Below, piece by piece: positions 10,217 to 22,078 of a stretch of 64,000 nucleotides of DNA. Under the pieces are notes generated by a model, which saw only the letters and a list, made by a program, of their open reading frames with translations, was not told the DNA's origin and ran no database searches. The position numbers were made by a program, and so were the translations under genes. The stretch's first letter is position 1. The number at the start of each line of letters is the position of its first letter. The stretch comes from Elephas maximus indicus (Eukaryota; Chordata; Mammalia; Proboscidea; Elephantidae), in contig NC_064822.1 in the NCBI RefSeq assembly GCF_024166365.1, forward strand, positions 147,504,823-147,568,822, read 5' to 3'.

Positions 10217-12442
10217 GTTGTCATCAGGTGCCGTTGAGTCGATTCTGACTCATAGCCACCCTATGTACAACAGAACTGTGCCATCCTCACAGTCGTTGCT
10301 ATACTTGAACCTTCTGTTATGGCCACTGTGTCAATCCATCTTCTTGAGGGTCTCCCTCTTTTTCACTGGCCCTCTGTTTTACCAAGCATGATGTTCTTCT
10401 CCAGGGAATGATCTCTCCCGATAACATGTCCAAAATATGTGAGACCTAGTCTTGCCGTTCTTGCTTCTTGCTTCTCGCCATTCCGGTTGTACTTTTTCAA
10501 AGACAGAACTGTTCCTTATATTGGGAGTTCATGGTATATTCAATATTCTTTGCCAACACCACAATTCGAAGGCATCAATTCTTCATTCATCATCACTGTT
10601 AATTGTCCAGCTTTTGCATGCATATGAGGCAATTGAAAACATCATGGCTTGGGTCAGGTGCACCTTAGCCTTAAAGGTGACATCTTTTCTTTTGAACACT
10701 TTAAAGAGGTCTTTTGGAGCTGATATGCCCAGTGCAATGCTTCTTTTGATTTCTTGACTATTGCTTCCATAGGTGTTGATTGTGGATCCAAGTAAAATGA
10801 AAGCCTTGATAACCTCAATCTCCTCTCCATTTACCATGATGTTACTTATTGGTCCACTTGTTGAATATTTTCCCTGTAGAATCCTTCACTATTGCAACTC
10901 AAGGCTTGAATTCTTTCTTCAGTTTTTCAGCTTGAGAAATTCAGAATATGTTCTTCCCTTTTGGCTTTCTATCTCCAGCTCTTTGCTCATGTCATCATAG
11001 TACTTTACTTTGTCTTCTTGAGCCACCCTTTGAAATCTTCTGTTCAGTTCTTTTACTTCTTCAGCTTTTCCTTTTGCTTAAGCTGCTCAATGTTCAAAAG
11101 CAAGTTTCAAAGTCTCTTCTGACATCCATTTAGGTGTTTTCTTTCTCTCTTGTCTTTTTAATGACCTCTTGCTTTCTTCATGGATGATATCCTTGATGTC
11201 ATTGCACAACTCGTCTGGTCTTTGGTCATTAGTGTTTATTGCATCAAATCTATTTTTGAGATGATCTCTAAATTCAGGTGGGATATACTCAAAGTTGTAC
11301 TTTGCCTCTCGTAGACTTGTTCTAATTTTTTTCAGTTTCGTCTTCAACTTGCTTATGAGTAATTGATGGTATGATCCACAGTCGGCCCCTGGCCTTGATC
11401 CGACTGATGATATTGAGCTTTTCCTTCTTCTCTTTCCACAGATGTAGTCAATTTGGTTCCTCTGTATTCCATCTGGTGAGGTCCATGTGTATAGTTGCCA
11501 TTGTCATATTGTGGGCGTTTGTGTGTTGCTGTGATGCTGAAGGCTATGCCAACAGTGTTTAAATACCAGCAGGGTCACCTATGGCAGACAGGTTTTAGCT
11601 GAGCTTTCTGACTAAGACAGACTGGGAAGAAGGACCCGGTGATCTACTTCTGAAAAGAATTAACCAATGAAAACTTTATGAATAGCAGTGGAACATTTTC
11701 TGATATAGTACTGGAAAATGAGCCCCCTAGGTTGGAAGTCACTCAAAATACCACTGGGGAAGAGCTGCCTCCTCAAAGTAGAGTTGACCTTAATGATCTG
11801 TATGGAGTCAAGCTTTCAGGACCTTCATTTGTTGATGTGGCATGACCCAATATAAGAAGAAACAGCTGCAAACATCCATTAATAATTGGAACCTAGAATG
11901 TATGAAGTATGAGTCTAGGAAAATTGGAAATTATCAAAAGTGACACAGAACACATAAAGATTGATATTCTAGGCATAGTGAACTGAAATGGACTGGTATT
12001 GTTCATTTTGAATTGGACATATTGTCTAACATGCTGAGAATGATAATTTGAAGAGGAATGGCATTGCATTCATCATCAAAAACAACATTTCAAGATCTAT
12101 CCTGAAGTATAACGCTGTCAGTGATAGGATAATATCCATACGCCTACAAGGAAGGCCAGTTAATAGGACTATTATTCAAATTTACCCACCAACCATTAAG
12201 GCCAAAGACAAGGAAATTGAGGATTTTTATCTACTTCTGCAGTCTCAAACTGATCGAACATGCAGTCAGGATGCACTGATAATTACTTGTGATTGAAATT
12301 TGGAAGTTGGAAACAAACATGGATCGGTAGGTGGAAAGTATGGCCTTGGTGATATAAATGATGCCTAGAGATTGCATGATTGAATTTTGCAAGACCAATG
12401 ACTTCTTCATTGCAAAGACCTTTTTCACCCACATAAATGGCT
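10217..12442 (-). mobile_element. RTE LINE with twin-primed 5' inversion
   Basis: The RTE 3' part runs on the minus strand from 10217 to about 11508, with an internal loss near 10861 of the segment that holds most of the reverse transcriptase in other copies. From about 11509 to 12442 the 5' part of the same element runs on the plus strand ('gtgtgttgctgtgatgctga' onward, through the endonuclease frame GDRIISIRLQ-type near 12048-12296). The plus-strand half stops at the 'cataaatggc' point and the minus-strand half starts at the same point ('gttgccatt' on the plus strand), so together they make one element. The insertion is bounded by a perfect 10-bp duplication, 'aatcttaatt', at 10207-10216 and 12443-12452 (the first copy overlaps the tail by chance identity). 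Confidence 0.88.
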
Positions 12443-12452
12443 AATCTTAATT

Positions 12453-12670
12453 AGAATAATATATGTAAATAAAACACTTAGCATTTGCCTACTATTTTAC
12501 AAGCATTTAATAATAGCTGCTATCAATATTTATTTGACTCCTGCCATATGTCATATTCAAATTGCCCTGCTAATTTGAAGACTAACATCAATTGCTTTAG
12601 TGCTTTTGTCATTCTTACACTATAACTTCAACAATCATACTAGGAAATACAAATAACGTTATGGATGATT
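12453..12670. other. No feature recognised
   Basis: AT-rich flank of the RTE insertion. I see no gene or clear repeat. Confidence 0.5.
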
Positions 12671-12679
12671 CACCTTAAA

Positions 12680-13160
12680 CCTCACTGAACTGGACTTCAT
12701 TAATGCCAAGATAGTTTTCTTTCAGTCTACCTTGGTAACCCATCTTCTCAGCCGTAGTCTTAACCTTGTCATTCCCAAAACTTTCCTCATCTGGAATCAC
12801 AATTTCACACCTTCTACTCCTCCATCCTTCTTTATTACCACACCCCTGTTCCAAACTTCTTTGGGTCCTCCTGGCCTTTGATCCTTTCTCTCCTTCTCAA
12901 TCCATCAGCAGTCTCCTGACTTGCCTTACCTCCCTGTATGATTCTTTGGCCTAGGGAGTCAATCTCTCCTTTGCAAATACATTTCACTCCCTTTTCCCTC
13001 AATACGTCTCATCTACACAGGGGTTTTAAATACTTTAAAGTTGGTCTTTAATTCTTTCTGTCACAGAATCTTCTCCTTGTTTCCTTGGCTCAAGCACCAG
13101 TCCTCATGACCTACTACTGCCTTTCATCTACATTTATTCCTCACATCCTCTGGTGGCAAC
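12680..13160 (+). mobile_element. Possible ancient LINE (L2/CR1-type) internal fragment
   Basis: A CT-rich block with 'ttgtcattcccaaaactttc' and then 'cctcatctggaatcacaatt' resembles the endonuclease-coding part of old L2/CR1-type LINEs. There is no open frame. An alternative is ordinary pyrimidine-rich unique sequence. Confidence 0.35.
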
Positions 13161-13279
13161 TTGAATACCATTTACTCAGGTAAGCTTTCCAAGTGTTTAC
13201 ATTGTATAATTTAATTCTCTTTACTAGAACATATTAAAACTATACTTAATTAATTCATCAAGACTATACTTATTTTTTG

Positions 13280-13400
13280 TCCAAGTAGTTACTGTCTTTT
13301 GTTCTAATAAGCCCTCTGAGTGCAAGGACCACATCTGGCTTGCATGTCACTATAAACAGTAATCTGCTGTATAAATATTATTATTATTAATATTTCAATG
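13280..13400 (+). mobile_element. Possible L2 3'-end remnant
   Basis: 'ctctgagtgcaaggaccaca' and 'ctgctgtataaatatta' follow the order of the L2 3' terminus ('...gagggcagggaccatg ... aataaatatttg'). It is weak and old. Confidence 0.35.
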
Positions 13401-13589
13401 TCAGTAAGGATATGAATACTCTTTTTAGTTCTTTCTCTCTCCATATACCCCCACCTCCCCAAACTTGTTTCCATTTTCAATACAAAACAGAACTCTTTCA
13501 CTTAGAAATCTTAACTTTTCAAGCTAGTAATATAAACCGGAGTTCTGGGTTGCTCTTTCCAAGCCATCTGTTTTGTATTGGTTAATATT

Positions 13590-13970
13590 ATTTCTTGCAG
13601 ATGACAGGAAATGCAATTCAATCTGGCTTAAACAACAACACAAAAAATTTTTATTGCCTCATGTAACTGAAATGTCCAGCTGTAAGTTTTCAGGTGCAGC
13701 TTGATCCAGAGTCTCAAATGTTGTCATCAGGACTTATTTTCTCTACATGTCTTGGCTCTACATACAATATGCTGGCTTTGTTCTCAGCCCTCCCGCCTTC
13801 CAGGTTCCAATCCAACAGGGAAGAATTTGTGACTCTCTTTCAGTGGCCCCAGGATGTGCATTGTATCTCAGTGGCTTTGTTTGAGTGCTCATCACTTAGC
13901 TATCACTGTGTGCAAGAGAATATTGTATGTACTCCATTTGGTCAGACTTGAGTCTCCTGTCTGCCTGGCC
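13590..13970 (+). repeat. Unclassified interspersed repeat, first of two related copies
   Basis: 'gaaatgcaattcaatctggc', 'tgtaactgaaatgtccagct' and 'gtctcaaatgttgtcatcag' belong to a medium-copy repeat I recognise from mammalian genomes but cannot name. A diverged relative appears to lie at 53.78-54.17 kb. No usable open frame was seen. Confidence 0.4.
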
Positions 13971-14799
13971 TATCCCTGACTTTAGGCGTGGAATCTCATG
14001 TGAAGTATCTGGACAGAAAGTTCCTTAAAAAAAAAAAAAAAAGTGTTATAGATCCATTTAATACGGTTACCAGATAGAGAATATGTGGCAAACACAAGTA
14101 TACACGTGTACTTGAACACATGCACATTCACTGTAAATCACCTACCTGGAAAGGCATTAATGAAATCACATGTGATCATATTTAAACCCTCTACTTTTAT
14201 TGTTGTTGTCACATAAACAAGAAAAAAATGTCATACAATGAAAATCAGCATCATCTATTTCTCTAATTGAGAGATAATTAATGATAATTATTAGAAATAT
14301 AATTTTCCCCCAAAACTTAAAGATAAAATCCAACCTATAGAATAGTTGATATTTGTGTTTCTATTATACATTTTACATAGGTATATGCAAAGCTCACTGG
14401 ATTTGTTTCAGGTTACCACTTAATCGAAACATATTCCATATCCAAATTTTCCCACTTTCAAAACTAGTAATATGAAAAAAAGAATCTCATGGTCCATGAA
14501 ATATCAAATATGATGATTTTTTTAAATTAGAAAACAGCATAATGTAGGGAATCCAGTGCTGCACCATGTGAGGCAAAGTCTATACCCATGAGAGAATACT
14601 CTATCCACTCTATAAGATAAAGATGAGGGATACAGGTATGGCAGAAGAAGGAAGGCAGTTGGGAAGAGGACACTATGTGCACTAAAAGTAAGATGATAGG
14701 AGTTCAAAACCCCAAAAAATACACTAACTAGAAATTAAGGTAACTGGTAGAAGTGAAACCCTACGGCTGGCAACGGATTTACAGGGGTGTCAGGAGGGG
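13971..14799. other. No gene seen: AT-rich sequence with an A run
   Basis: An A run of about 17 lies near 14025-14042. The rest shows no repeat or coding pattern that I can name. Confidence 0.5.
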
Positions 14800-14940
14800 A
14801 CCATGGGTCCTGGTTCTGCCACTTACTACCTGACTTTGGCACGTTATTTAAATTCTCTGACCCTCTGTTTTCTTGTCTGTGAAAGAGGTATAACAACACC
14901 ACGCTCTCAGGCAGTGATAATAAATGTAAATAACACAATT
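14800..14940 (-). mobile_element. MIR, minus strand
   Basis: 'ctggttctgccacttactac', 'aaattctctgaccctctgtt' and 'tcttgtctgtgaaagaggta' are in the correct order for a reverse-oriented MIR. Confidence 0.7.
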
Positions 14941-16539
14941 TTGAAGGCAATTATTACTCCACCTTGAAGGTGGAGTCCTAATTTATAAGGTGGAGGGGAA
15001 AGAAAGGATAACCATGAAAAAGAGAAAGCTAAAACAAAGACATCTGGGCAGAAAAGTAAGTGCACAATAAAACTATGAAATTTACTCCCTTATACATTCT
15101 TCTCCTAGTTTTACATTTTAAAACTCAAGAAATGAAAACTTGACTCATTTTTGTATATGCCATTCTCCCAACTATACTTGATTCTTTCAACACCTTTTTT
15201 TCTCCTAATCTGAAATCACAAACATGCCTGCCAACAGGGTCTACTCTTAGCCTCAAAGAGCATCAATCACTTTTACAACTGGAGGTGTGGAAGAATATCC
15301 AAATTACAAACACCTAATATCTTTCAGTGTTCCAGTTTTTAAATCATATCTAAGTGTGCTTGTTATATAAAGACAGGCAAAAAGTTAAAATAAAAGAGAC
15401 AATAAACTGAACACTCTATCAGCAGAGAATGTTAGCCTTGCTTTTTCTATACATATTATAAATTATTTTAAGAACTATCAATATCTTCCTCCCACCTCTC
15501 CTGAGACAATTTTTAGCATGTTCACATTGTCAATTATTAATTGGCCAAATTCACATATTAGCAAAGATTGATTGAACGTGCAATTCCCTAAGCTTTTTGA
15601 AAAATCACTTGGGTTTAAAATTGATGGTGGACCTTTCCTGTAGATATATAGATTAATTTTTAGGTCAAGAAAGGCTTTATCCATTAGTGTTAGGATTATT
15701 AAAGTACTGGAAAAATAAGTTGCCAAATATTACTCTTTTCATAAGAACGTCTGATTTTCTCTTTGGGAGTAGACATGCAATCTATTATTCCACATTCTTT
15801 TGCCTTAAGTCTGTGAAGTCTGAAAAAGGAAAGTGTTTTTATTCTCAACTCTTTCAAATTAGGATATGTTTTTATTAACGTGGTTTTAGAAACCAAACAT
15901 TTTTTAACTTGGTTTTTGACTTCGTAATCCAACAGTTTAGGCAATGACTGATAAATACATAGGGAATATAATTTAAAAAAAAAAAAATGGTATCTCAGAG
16001 CTTATATATAGAAAACTACAAAGAATTTCTGTAGTTCACAAAAATAATACATAATGCATTTATGTTCATAAATCCTCTATGTACTTGTACATGTTCTAGG
16101 CTCTGGATACTCCCCACACACATTCCTCAACCCTTCTCCTCCTCACAAGTAAGGGAATGAGGCTCAAAGGCTTCTGTGTTTTTTGCCTCTGCTGCCTTTA
16201 ACGCAAATATTTTGCCTGCACTCCATCTGACAATATTCTCCTTTTCCATTTTCAATTACTCCCAATACCTGTATGTCTGGAATTTCTAAATGCTTTAATA
16301 TCGAGCGCCAGCTAAATGCTTTAACACTGAGTGATATTTATGAATGGCATTATTATAAATACCATTGGTTTCACAGATTTGATATTTGACTCTTGCAAAC
16401 TGAGTTTGATAAGTCAGTTAATATTTAGATTAAAAACACGATTAATGATTTTGTCAGGAGTTCCAATATCTGATGTAATGAATCATTGGATATTGAATAT
16501 GAAGGTTGTTTAATGAGTTTCCAGTGAGAAACTAGCAGT
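14941..16539. other. No gene seen: unique AT-rich DNA
   Basis: About 1.6 kb without an identifiable repeat or coding signal. Short open stretches on both strands (for example 15478-15726 and 15699-15944 on the minus strand) lack any recognisable domain and overlap each other, as expected by chance. Confidence 0.5.
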
Positions 16540-16725
16540 CTGTCTTGTATTCCCATACAATCTTATGCCTTCTTTATAACACTCCTTCAACTGATATTAT
16601 TTTAATACCTGTTTTCCAACTATGCTAGAGGCTTTTCAAAGGTTGGGAGCATATCTATCTTTTTCACAGTGTCATAAAAGTCTGTGACATATGCTAGACG
16701 TTTATTAAATGTAATTTGGAAAATG
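16540..16725 (+). mobile_element. L2 3'-end remnant
   Basis: 'aggttgggagcatatctatc', 'cagtgtcataaaagtctgtg' and 'gctagacgtttattaaatgt' follow the L2 3' end pattern that closes with 'taataaatgtttgttgaatg'. Confidence 0.5.
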
Positions 16726-17378
16726 AATTACTTTTTACAAAAATAAGATAATTTGTAATTCTAAAGATTTTTTTTTTTCCAAAAAAGAGAATATGTGAGT
16801 TTAACATCCCATCTCTCTATAAGATTCACCACTTGATCACAAGAATTCTTCCTAATGCACAGGTGGGCTATCTCATACTCCTAGTTATAAATAATGCATT
16901 ATTCATCCACACCAACTTTCAGAATAATTAGGGAATCATTGGAAATCTTCCTTTATACCACCTCATCCTCCACAATATTCTTCCTTACAATTCTTTGCCT
17001 TTAGATTTCTGCCTGGGTTTCTTGACCTGTAATGATATCCCCCTCTTTCTAGACCTACCAAAATCTTACATTATGGGACAGCTTATATCACTGCCACCCC
17101 AAAACTGCTACATTGAATTATAAATGAAGTAACACCACCATAAGATGTTCTTCCCATGTACTGATCCATAGACTAAGTAAAGAGAAAATGGTTTGAAAAC
17201 CAGCCCCTACTGGAATTGTCTAAATTCTAAAGAAGATATTTACAGTAACTTACATTCAATCATACATGGCCAGAAAATTCACTGCAATATTCCTATGATT
17301 TGAGGGGCTGTGTCACTAGGAGCTGATGATCATGGTTTTTGAGACTGAGTTTTAACATGTAGCTATGCTACTAAAGAG
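16726..17378. other. No gene seen
   Basis: AT-rich sequence with T and A runs near 16770-16787. No repeat was named. Confidence 0.5.
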
Positions 17379-17532
17379 GCATTGGTGGTTCGTTGGCAAA
17401 ATCCTTGTCTTCCATGTGGATCTAGGCTCAATTCCTGGGCCAATGCACCTCATAGGCAGCCATCACATGTTTGTCAGTGATGAACTGCATGTTGCTATGA
17501 TGATGAACAGATTTCAGCGGAGCTTCCAGACT
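17379..17532 (+). mobile_element. tRNA-Gly-headed SINE, left part
   Basis: Bases 17379-17447 align with a tRNA-Gly(GCC)-type sequence, starting 'gcattggtggttcgttggc' and ending 'attcctgggccaatgca' with the B-box and acceptor stem retained. The body that follows ('gttgctatgatgatgaacag', 'ttcagcggagcttccagact') copies a stretch of the RTE 5' region. The element is split by a full-length RTE and resumes at 20794. The tRNA part has lost stem pairing in places and is a SINE promoter relic, not a tRNA gene. Confidence 0.85.
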
Positions 17533-20500
17533 TCCGTGAGTTTGTCGTACTGTGGTTACTTGTGTGTTGCTGTGATGCTGGAAGCTATGCCACAGGTATT
17601 CAGACACCAGCGGGGTCACTGATGGAGGATAGGTTTCAGCTGAGCTTCCAGACTAAGACAGACTAGGAAGAAGGACCCAACAGTCTACCTCTGAGAAGAA
17701 TTAGCCAGTGAAAACCGTATGAATAACAGCAGAACATTGTCTGATGTAGTGCTGGAAGATGAGCCTCTCAGGTTGGAAGGCACTCAAAATGTGACTGGGG
17801 AAGAGCTACCTCCTCAGAGTAGAGTCAACCTTAATGATGTGGATGGAGTCAAGCTCTTGGGACCTTCATGTGCTGATATGGCATGACTCAAAATGAGAAG
17901 AAACAACTGCAAAAACCTATTAATAATCAGAACCTGGAATGTATGAAGTAGGAATCTTGGAAAACTGGAAATGAAAAATTGAAATGAAAGGCTCAAAAAT
18001 CGGTAACCTAGGCATTAATGAACTGAAACGGACTGGTATTGGTCATATGAATCAGACCATCATATGGTCCACTATGCTGGGAATGACAGCCTGAAGAGGA
18101 ATGGCACTGCATTCATCATCAAAAAGAACATTTCAACATCCATCCTGAAGTACAATGCTCACAGTGATAGGATAATATCCATATGCCTACAAGGAGGACC
18201 TGTTAATATAACGATTATTGAAATTTACACATCAAACGTTAAGGTCAAAGATGAAGAAATTGAAGATTTTTACCACCTTCTACAGTTTGAAATTGATCGA
18301 ACATGCACTCAAGATGCAGTGATAATTACTGGTGATTGGAATGCAAAAGTTGGAAATGAAGAAGAAGGATCAGGAGTTGTAAAATTTGGCCTCAGTGAAA
18401 GAAATGATGCTGAAGATCACATGAATGAATTTTGCAAGACCAACAACTACTTCATTGCAAATACCTTTTTTCACCAACATAGACGGTGACTACACACATG
18501 GACCTCACCAGATGGAATACACAGGAATCAAATCAACTACATCTGCGGAAAGAGAAAATGGGAAACCTCATATCATAAGTCAGAACAAGGCTGGGGCCAA
18601 ATGAGGATCAAACCATCAATTACTCATAGTCAAGTGCAAGTTGAAACTGAAGAAAATTAGAGCAAGTCCACGAGAGCCAGAGTACAACCTTGAGTATATC
18701 CCACCTGAATTTAGAAACCATCTCAAGAATATATTTGACAAGCTGGACAGTAATGATTAAAGACCAGAGGAGTTGTGCAATGACATCAAGAACATCATAC
18801 ATGAAGAAAACAAGAGGTCATTAAAAAGACAGGAAAGAAAGAAAAGACCTAATGGATGTCAGAAGAGACTGTAAAACTTGCTCTTGAACTTTGAGTAGCT
18901 AAAGCAAAAGGAAAAAATGAAGTAAAAGAGCTGAACAGAAGATTTCAAAGGGTGGCCTGAGAAGACAAAGTAAAGTATTATGACGACATGTGCAAAGAGC
19001 TGGAGATAGAAAACCAAAAGGGAAGAACATGTTCTGAATTTCTCAAGCTAAAAGAACTGAAGAAAAAATTCAAGCCTCAAGTTGCAAAACTGAAGGATTC
19101 TACAGGAAAAATATTAAACAACACAGGAAGCATCAAAAGAAAATGGAAGGAATACACAGAGTAACTATACCAAAAAGTATCGGGCGACACTCAACTATTT
19201 CAGGAGGTAAAATATGATCAGGAACCATTGGTATTGAAGGAAGGCGTCCAAGCTGCACTGAAGGCATCAGTGAAAAACAAGGCTCCAGGAATTGAAGGAA
19301 TATCAACTGAGATGTTTCAACAAACAGGTGCGGTGGTGGAAGTGCTCATACATCTTTGCCAAGAAATTTAGAAGACAGCTAACTAGCCAACTGACTGGAA
19401 GAGATCCATATTTATGCCTATTCCCAAGAAAGATGATCCAACTGAATGCAGAAATGATTGAACAATATCATTAATATCACATATCAGCAAAATTTTCCTA
19501 ACGATCATGCAAAAGCTATTGCAGTAGTATATCAACAGGGAACTGCCAGAAATTTAAGCCAGATTTAGAATAAAAAAAAAATAATAATTTTTTTTTTTTT
19601 TTTAGATTTAGAATAGGATGTGGAAGAAGGGATATCATTGCTGATGTCAGATGGATCATGGCTGAAAGCAGAGAATACCAGAAAGACGTTTACCTATGTT
19701 TTATTGACTATGCAAAGGCATTGAGCTGTGTGGATCATAACAAATTATGGATAACACTGTGGAGAATGGAAACTCCAGAACACATAATTGTGCTCATGAG
19801 GAATCTGTACGTGGATCAAGAGGCAGTCGTTTGAACAGAACAAGGGGATAATGCATGGTTTAAAATCAGGAAAGGTATGCGTCAGGGTTATATCCTTTCA
19901 CCATACCTATTCAATCTGTATGCTGAGCAAATAATCCGAAAACCTGGACTATATGAAGAAGAACAGGGCATCAGGATTGGAGGAAGACTCTTTAACAATC
20001 TGGATTATGGAGATGACACAACTTTGCTTCCCGAAAGTGAGGAGCACTTGAAACACTTCCTGATGAAGATCAAAGACCACAGACTTCAGTATGGACTACA
20101 CGTCAACATAAAACAAAAATCCTCACAACTGGACCACTAAGCAACATCATGATAAACAGAGAGGAGACTGAAGTTGTGAAGGATTTTATTTTACTTGGAT
20201 CCATGATCAACACTCATGAAGCAGCAGTCAAGAAATCAAAAGACACATTACATTGAGCAAATAGTCTGCAAAAGATCTCTTTAAAGTGTTGAAAAGCAAG
20301 GATGTCACCTTGAGGACTAAGGTGCACCTGACCCAAGCCATGGTGTTTTCAATTGCCTCATATGCATGTGAAATCTGGACAATGAATAAGGGAGACCAAA
20401 GAAGAACTGACACCTTTGAATTATGGTGTTGGAGAAGAACATTGAATATACCATGGCCTGCCAAAAGAATGAACAAATCTGTCTTGGAAGAAGTACAAAG

Positions 20501-20785
20501 AGAAAGCTCCTTAGAAGCAAGGATGGTAAGACCATGTCTCACATACTTTGGATGTGTTATCAGGAGGGATTAGGTCCTGGAAAAGGATATTATGCTTGGT
20601 AAAGTAAAGGGTCAACAAAAAAGAGGATGACCTTCAAGGAGATGGGTTGACACAGTGGCTACAGCAATGGGTTCAAGCACAGCAACAATTGTTAGGATGG
20701 TGCAGGACCAGGTAGTGTTTCGTTCTGTTGTGCATAGGGTTGCTATGAGTTGGAACCGACTCGATGTCACCTAACAACAATTACA
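17533..20785 (+). mobile_element. RTE LINE, full length, in a SINE
   Basis: This 3253-bp copy on the plus strand starts 'gtgagtttgtcgtactgtgg' and ends at the '(aac)n' tail after 'ctcgatgtcacctaacaaca'. A duplicated target 'tccagact' (17525-17532 and 20786-20793) bounds it. The endonuclease lies about 18064-18489 (IIEIYTS, ITGDWNAKVGNEE, 141 codons open). The reverse transcriptase follows: FIDYAKA then a decayed D region near 19690-19730, and GYILSPYLFNLYAEQII near 19885-19935. The catalytic YADD is changed to YGDD near 20005. The end region lies about 20286-20573. Stops and shifts inactivate it. An A8...T16 insert with 12-bp repeats lies at 19561-19615. Confidence 0.92.
19561..19615. repeat. 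A-run/T-run insert between 12-bp direct repeats
   Basis: 'agatttagaata' occurs at 19561-19572 and 19604-19615. The 31 bases between are A8, then 'ataataa', then 16 T. Related RTE copies have one 'agattcagaagag'-like stretch here, so the run plus one repeat copy is extra. Confidence 0.85.
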
Positions 20786-20793
20786 TCCAGACT

Positions 20794-20985
20794 AAAAGGG
20801 TCTAGGAAAAAACCTGGTGATCTACTTCCCAAATTATCCAGTGAAAACCCTATGGATCACAACTGTCTGATCCACAACCAATCATGACAGTGGTACAGGA
20901 CCTGACAGCACTTAGTTCTGTTGTGATTTGGGATTGCCATGAGTAAGGGTCTAACTTGAGAGCAGCTAACAACAACATGCTACCA
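20794..20985 (+). mobile_element. tRNA-Gly-headed SINE, right part
   Basis: After the RTE and the second 'tccagact', the SINE continues with 'cctggtgatctacttcccaa', 'ccagtgaaaaccctatggat' and the tail 'gagagcagctaacaacaaca'. The tail resembles the RTE 3' end, with an (aac)n-like terminus. Confidence 0.82.
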
Positions 20986-21339
20986 GATATATTGCTTGAA
21001 TGAAGATCTGATATCCATGTATCAGGGTCTTTTGCAATGAAGTTAGCCAAGTAATGTATAAACTTATTCATGTTTGATGATTAACCTTCTCAGTTTTCTC
21101 CTCATAAAATTTTCTCATTTCTGTGTTGTTTACTGATCTGTTTTTATCTTTTACTTCACATATGACTTCTCTCTTTCCATTCTATCTTCTTCAAATCTTA
21201 CCCTTTATCCCTGAAAACTTTTTTTCTATTAATTAACCTATACTGAGGTCATCTTATATGAAATGTTATCACATCTAAACATAGAAACTACTTGACCAAA
21301 TAAGTTGGTAATGGCAAGATTAAGTGGTTATGAAAATGT

Positions 21340-21500
21340 GTTTTGTAGTCATATAGGACTTGCCGTATACATCAGCACTTCTACTTTCCTGCTGTGTGAT
21401 CATGATTATATTGCGGAACCACTCTTAGCCCGTTTCTTCAACAGAAAACTGAGAATAGTTTAAGTACATATCCTACAGTTTTGTTGTCAAAAGTTAAGCA
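21340..21500 (-). mobile_element. MIR-like, minus strand
   Basis: 'ctactttcctgctgtgtgat' followed by 'cccgtttcttcaacagaaaa' and 'ctgagaatagtttaagtaca' is a decayed reverse MIR. Confidence 0.55.
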
Positions 21501-21559
21501 TAATTCCTAGTATGTAATAAAGCTTATTAACTATTTGCTATCAGGATGTTAGGTACCTT

Positions 21560-21680
21560 GGTGCATGGACATGGCTGTGCCACTAGCAATATGACTTTGA
21601 GAAGGCCTCTTATCCTCTTTGAGACTCGATACATTTTAAGTCTGCTCGTATGCTTGTTATGAAGATTAATAAAGATCAAA
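21560..21680 (-). mobile_element. MIR-like, minus strand
   Basis: 'gctgtgccactagcaatatg' and 'gtatgcttgttatgaagatt' follow the order of a reverse MIR. It is a second copy close to the previous one. Confidence 0.45.
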
Positions 21681-21837
21681 AGCCAATCATTTAACCTCAA
21701 GTCTATTATGAATGCACCTTTTTATTATTTTTAGTTAAAATAATTTGTTAATTCAGGTGTGTTAGAGTGGATTACAACACAGTGAAAGACAAGATGAGAT
21801 GTTTTATAAAGAGTTTTCACATGTCATTCTCTAAAAC

Positions 21838-22016
21838 ATAAACCCACAGCCGTCCAGTCGATTCCAACTCAGAGCGACCCCATAGGGTTTCCGAGGCTGT
21901 GAATCTCTTTGGAAGCCTACTGCCTCATCTTTCTCCTGCGGAGGCACTTGTGGCTTCAAACTGCCGACCTTTCAGTTAGCAATCCATCACATTAACCACT
22001 GCGCCACCAGGGCTCT
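21838..22016 (-). mobile_element. AfroSINE, long form, minus strand
   Basis: On the plus strand the tail 'gtccagtcgattccaactca' leads, followed by 'gaccccatagggtttccgag', and the head complement 'cactgcgccaccagggctct' closes it. It is one of the better-preserved copies. Confidence 0.9.
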
Positions 22017-22045
22017 TTACTAACACGTAAAAAAAAAAAAAAAAA

Positions 22046-22078
22046 ACTAGTGCCATCGAGTCATTTCCGACTCTAGTG
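22046..22078 (-). mobile_element. Short SINE/RTE tail fragment
   Basis: 'agtgccatcgagtcatttcc' is only the terminal part of an AfroSINE or RTE 3' end. It lies right after an A run and near a repeated 'ctagtg'. It may be a very short insertion. Confidence 0.6.

Noticed and set aside
17379-17447. Functional tRNA-Gly gene
   Set aside because: The tRNA-like stretch has several stem and loop changes and leads directly into SINE body sequence.
18064-18489. 141-codon open frame as an endonuclease gene
   Set aside because: It is the endonuclease part of a defective RTE, with stops on both sides and no independent context.
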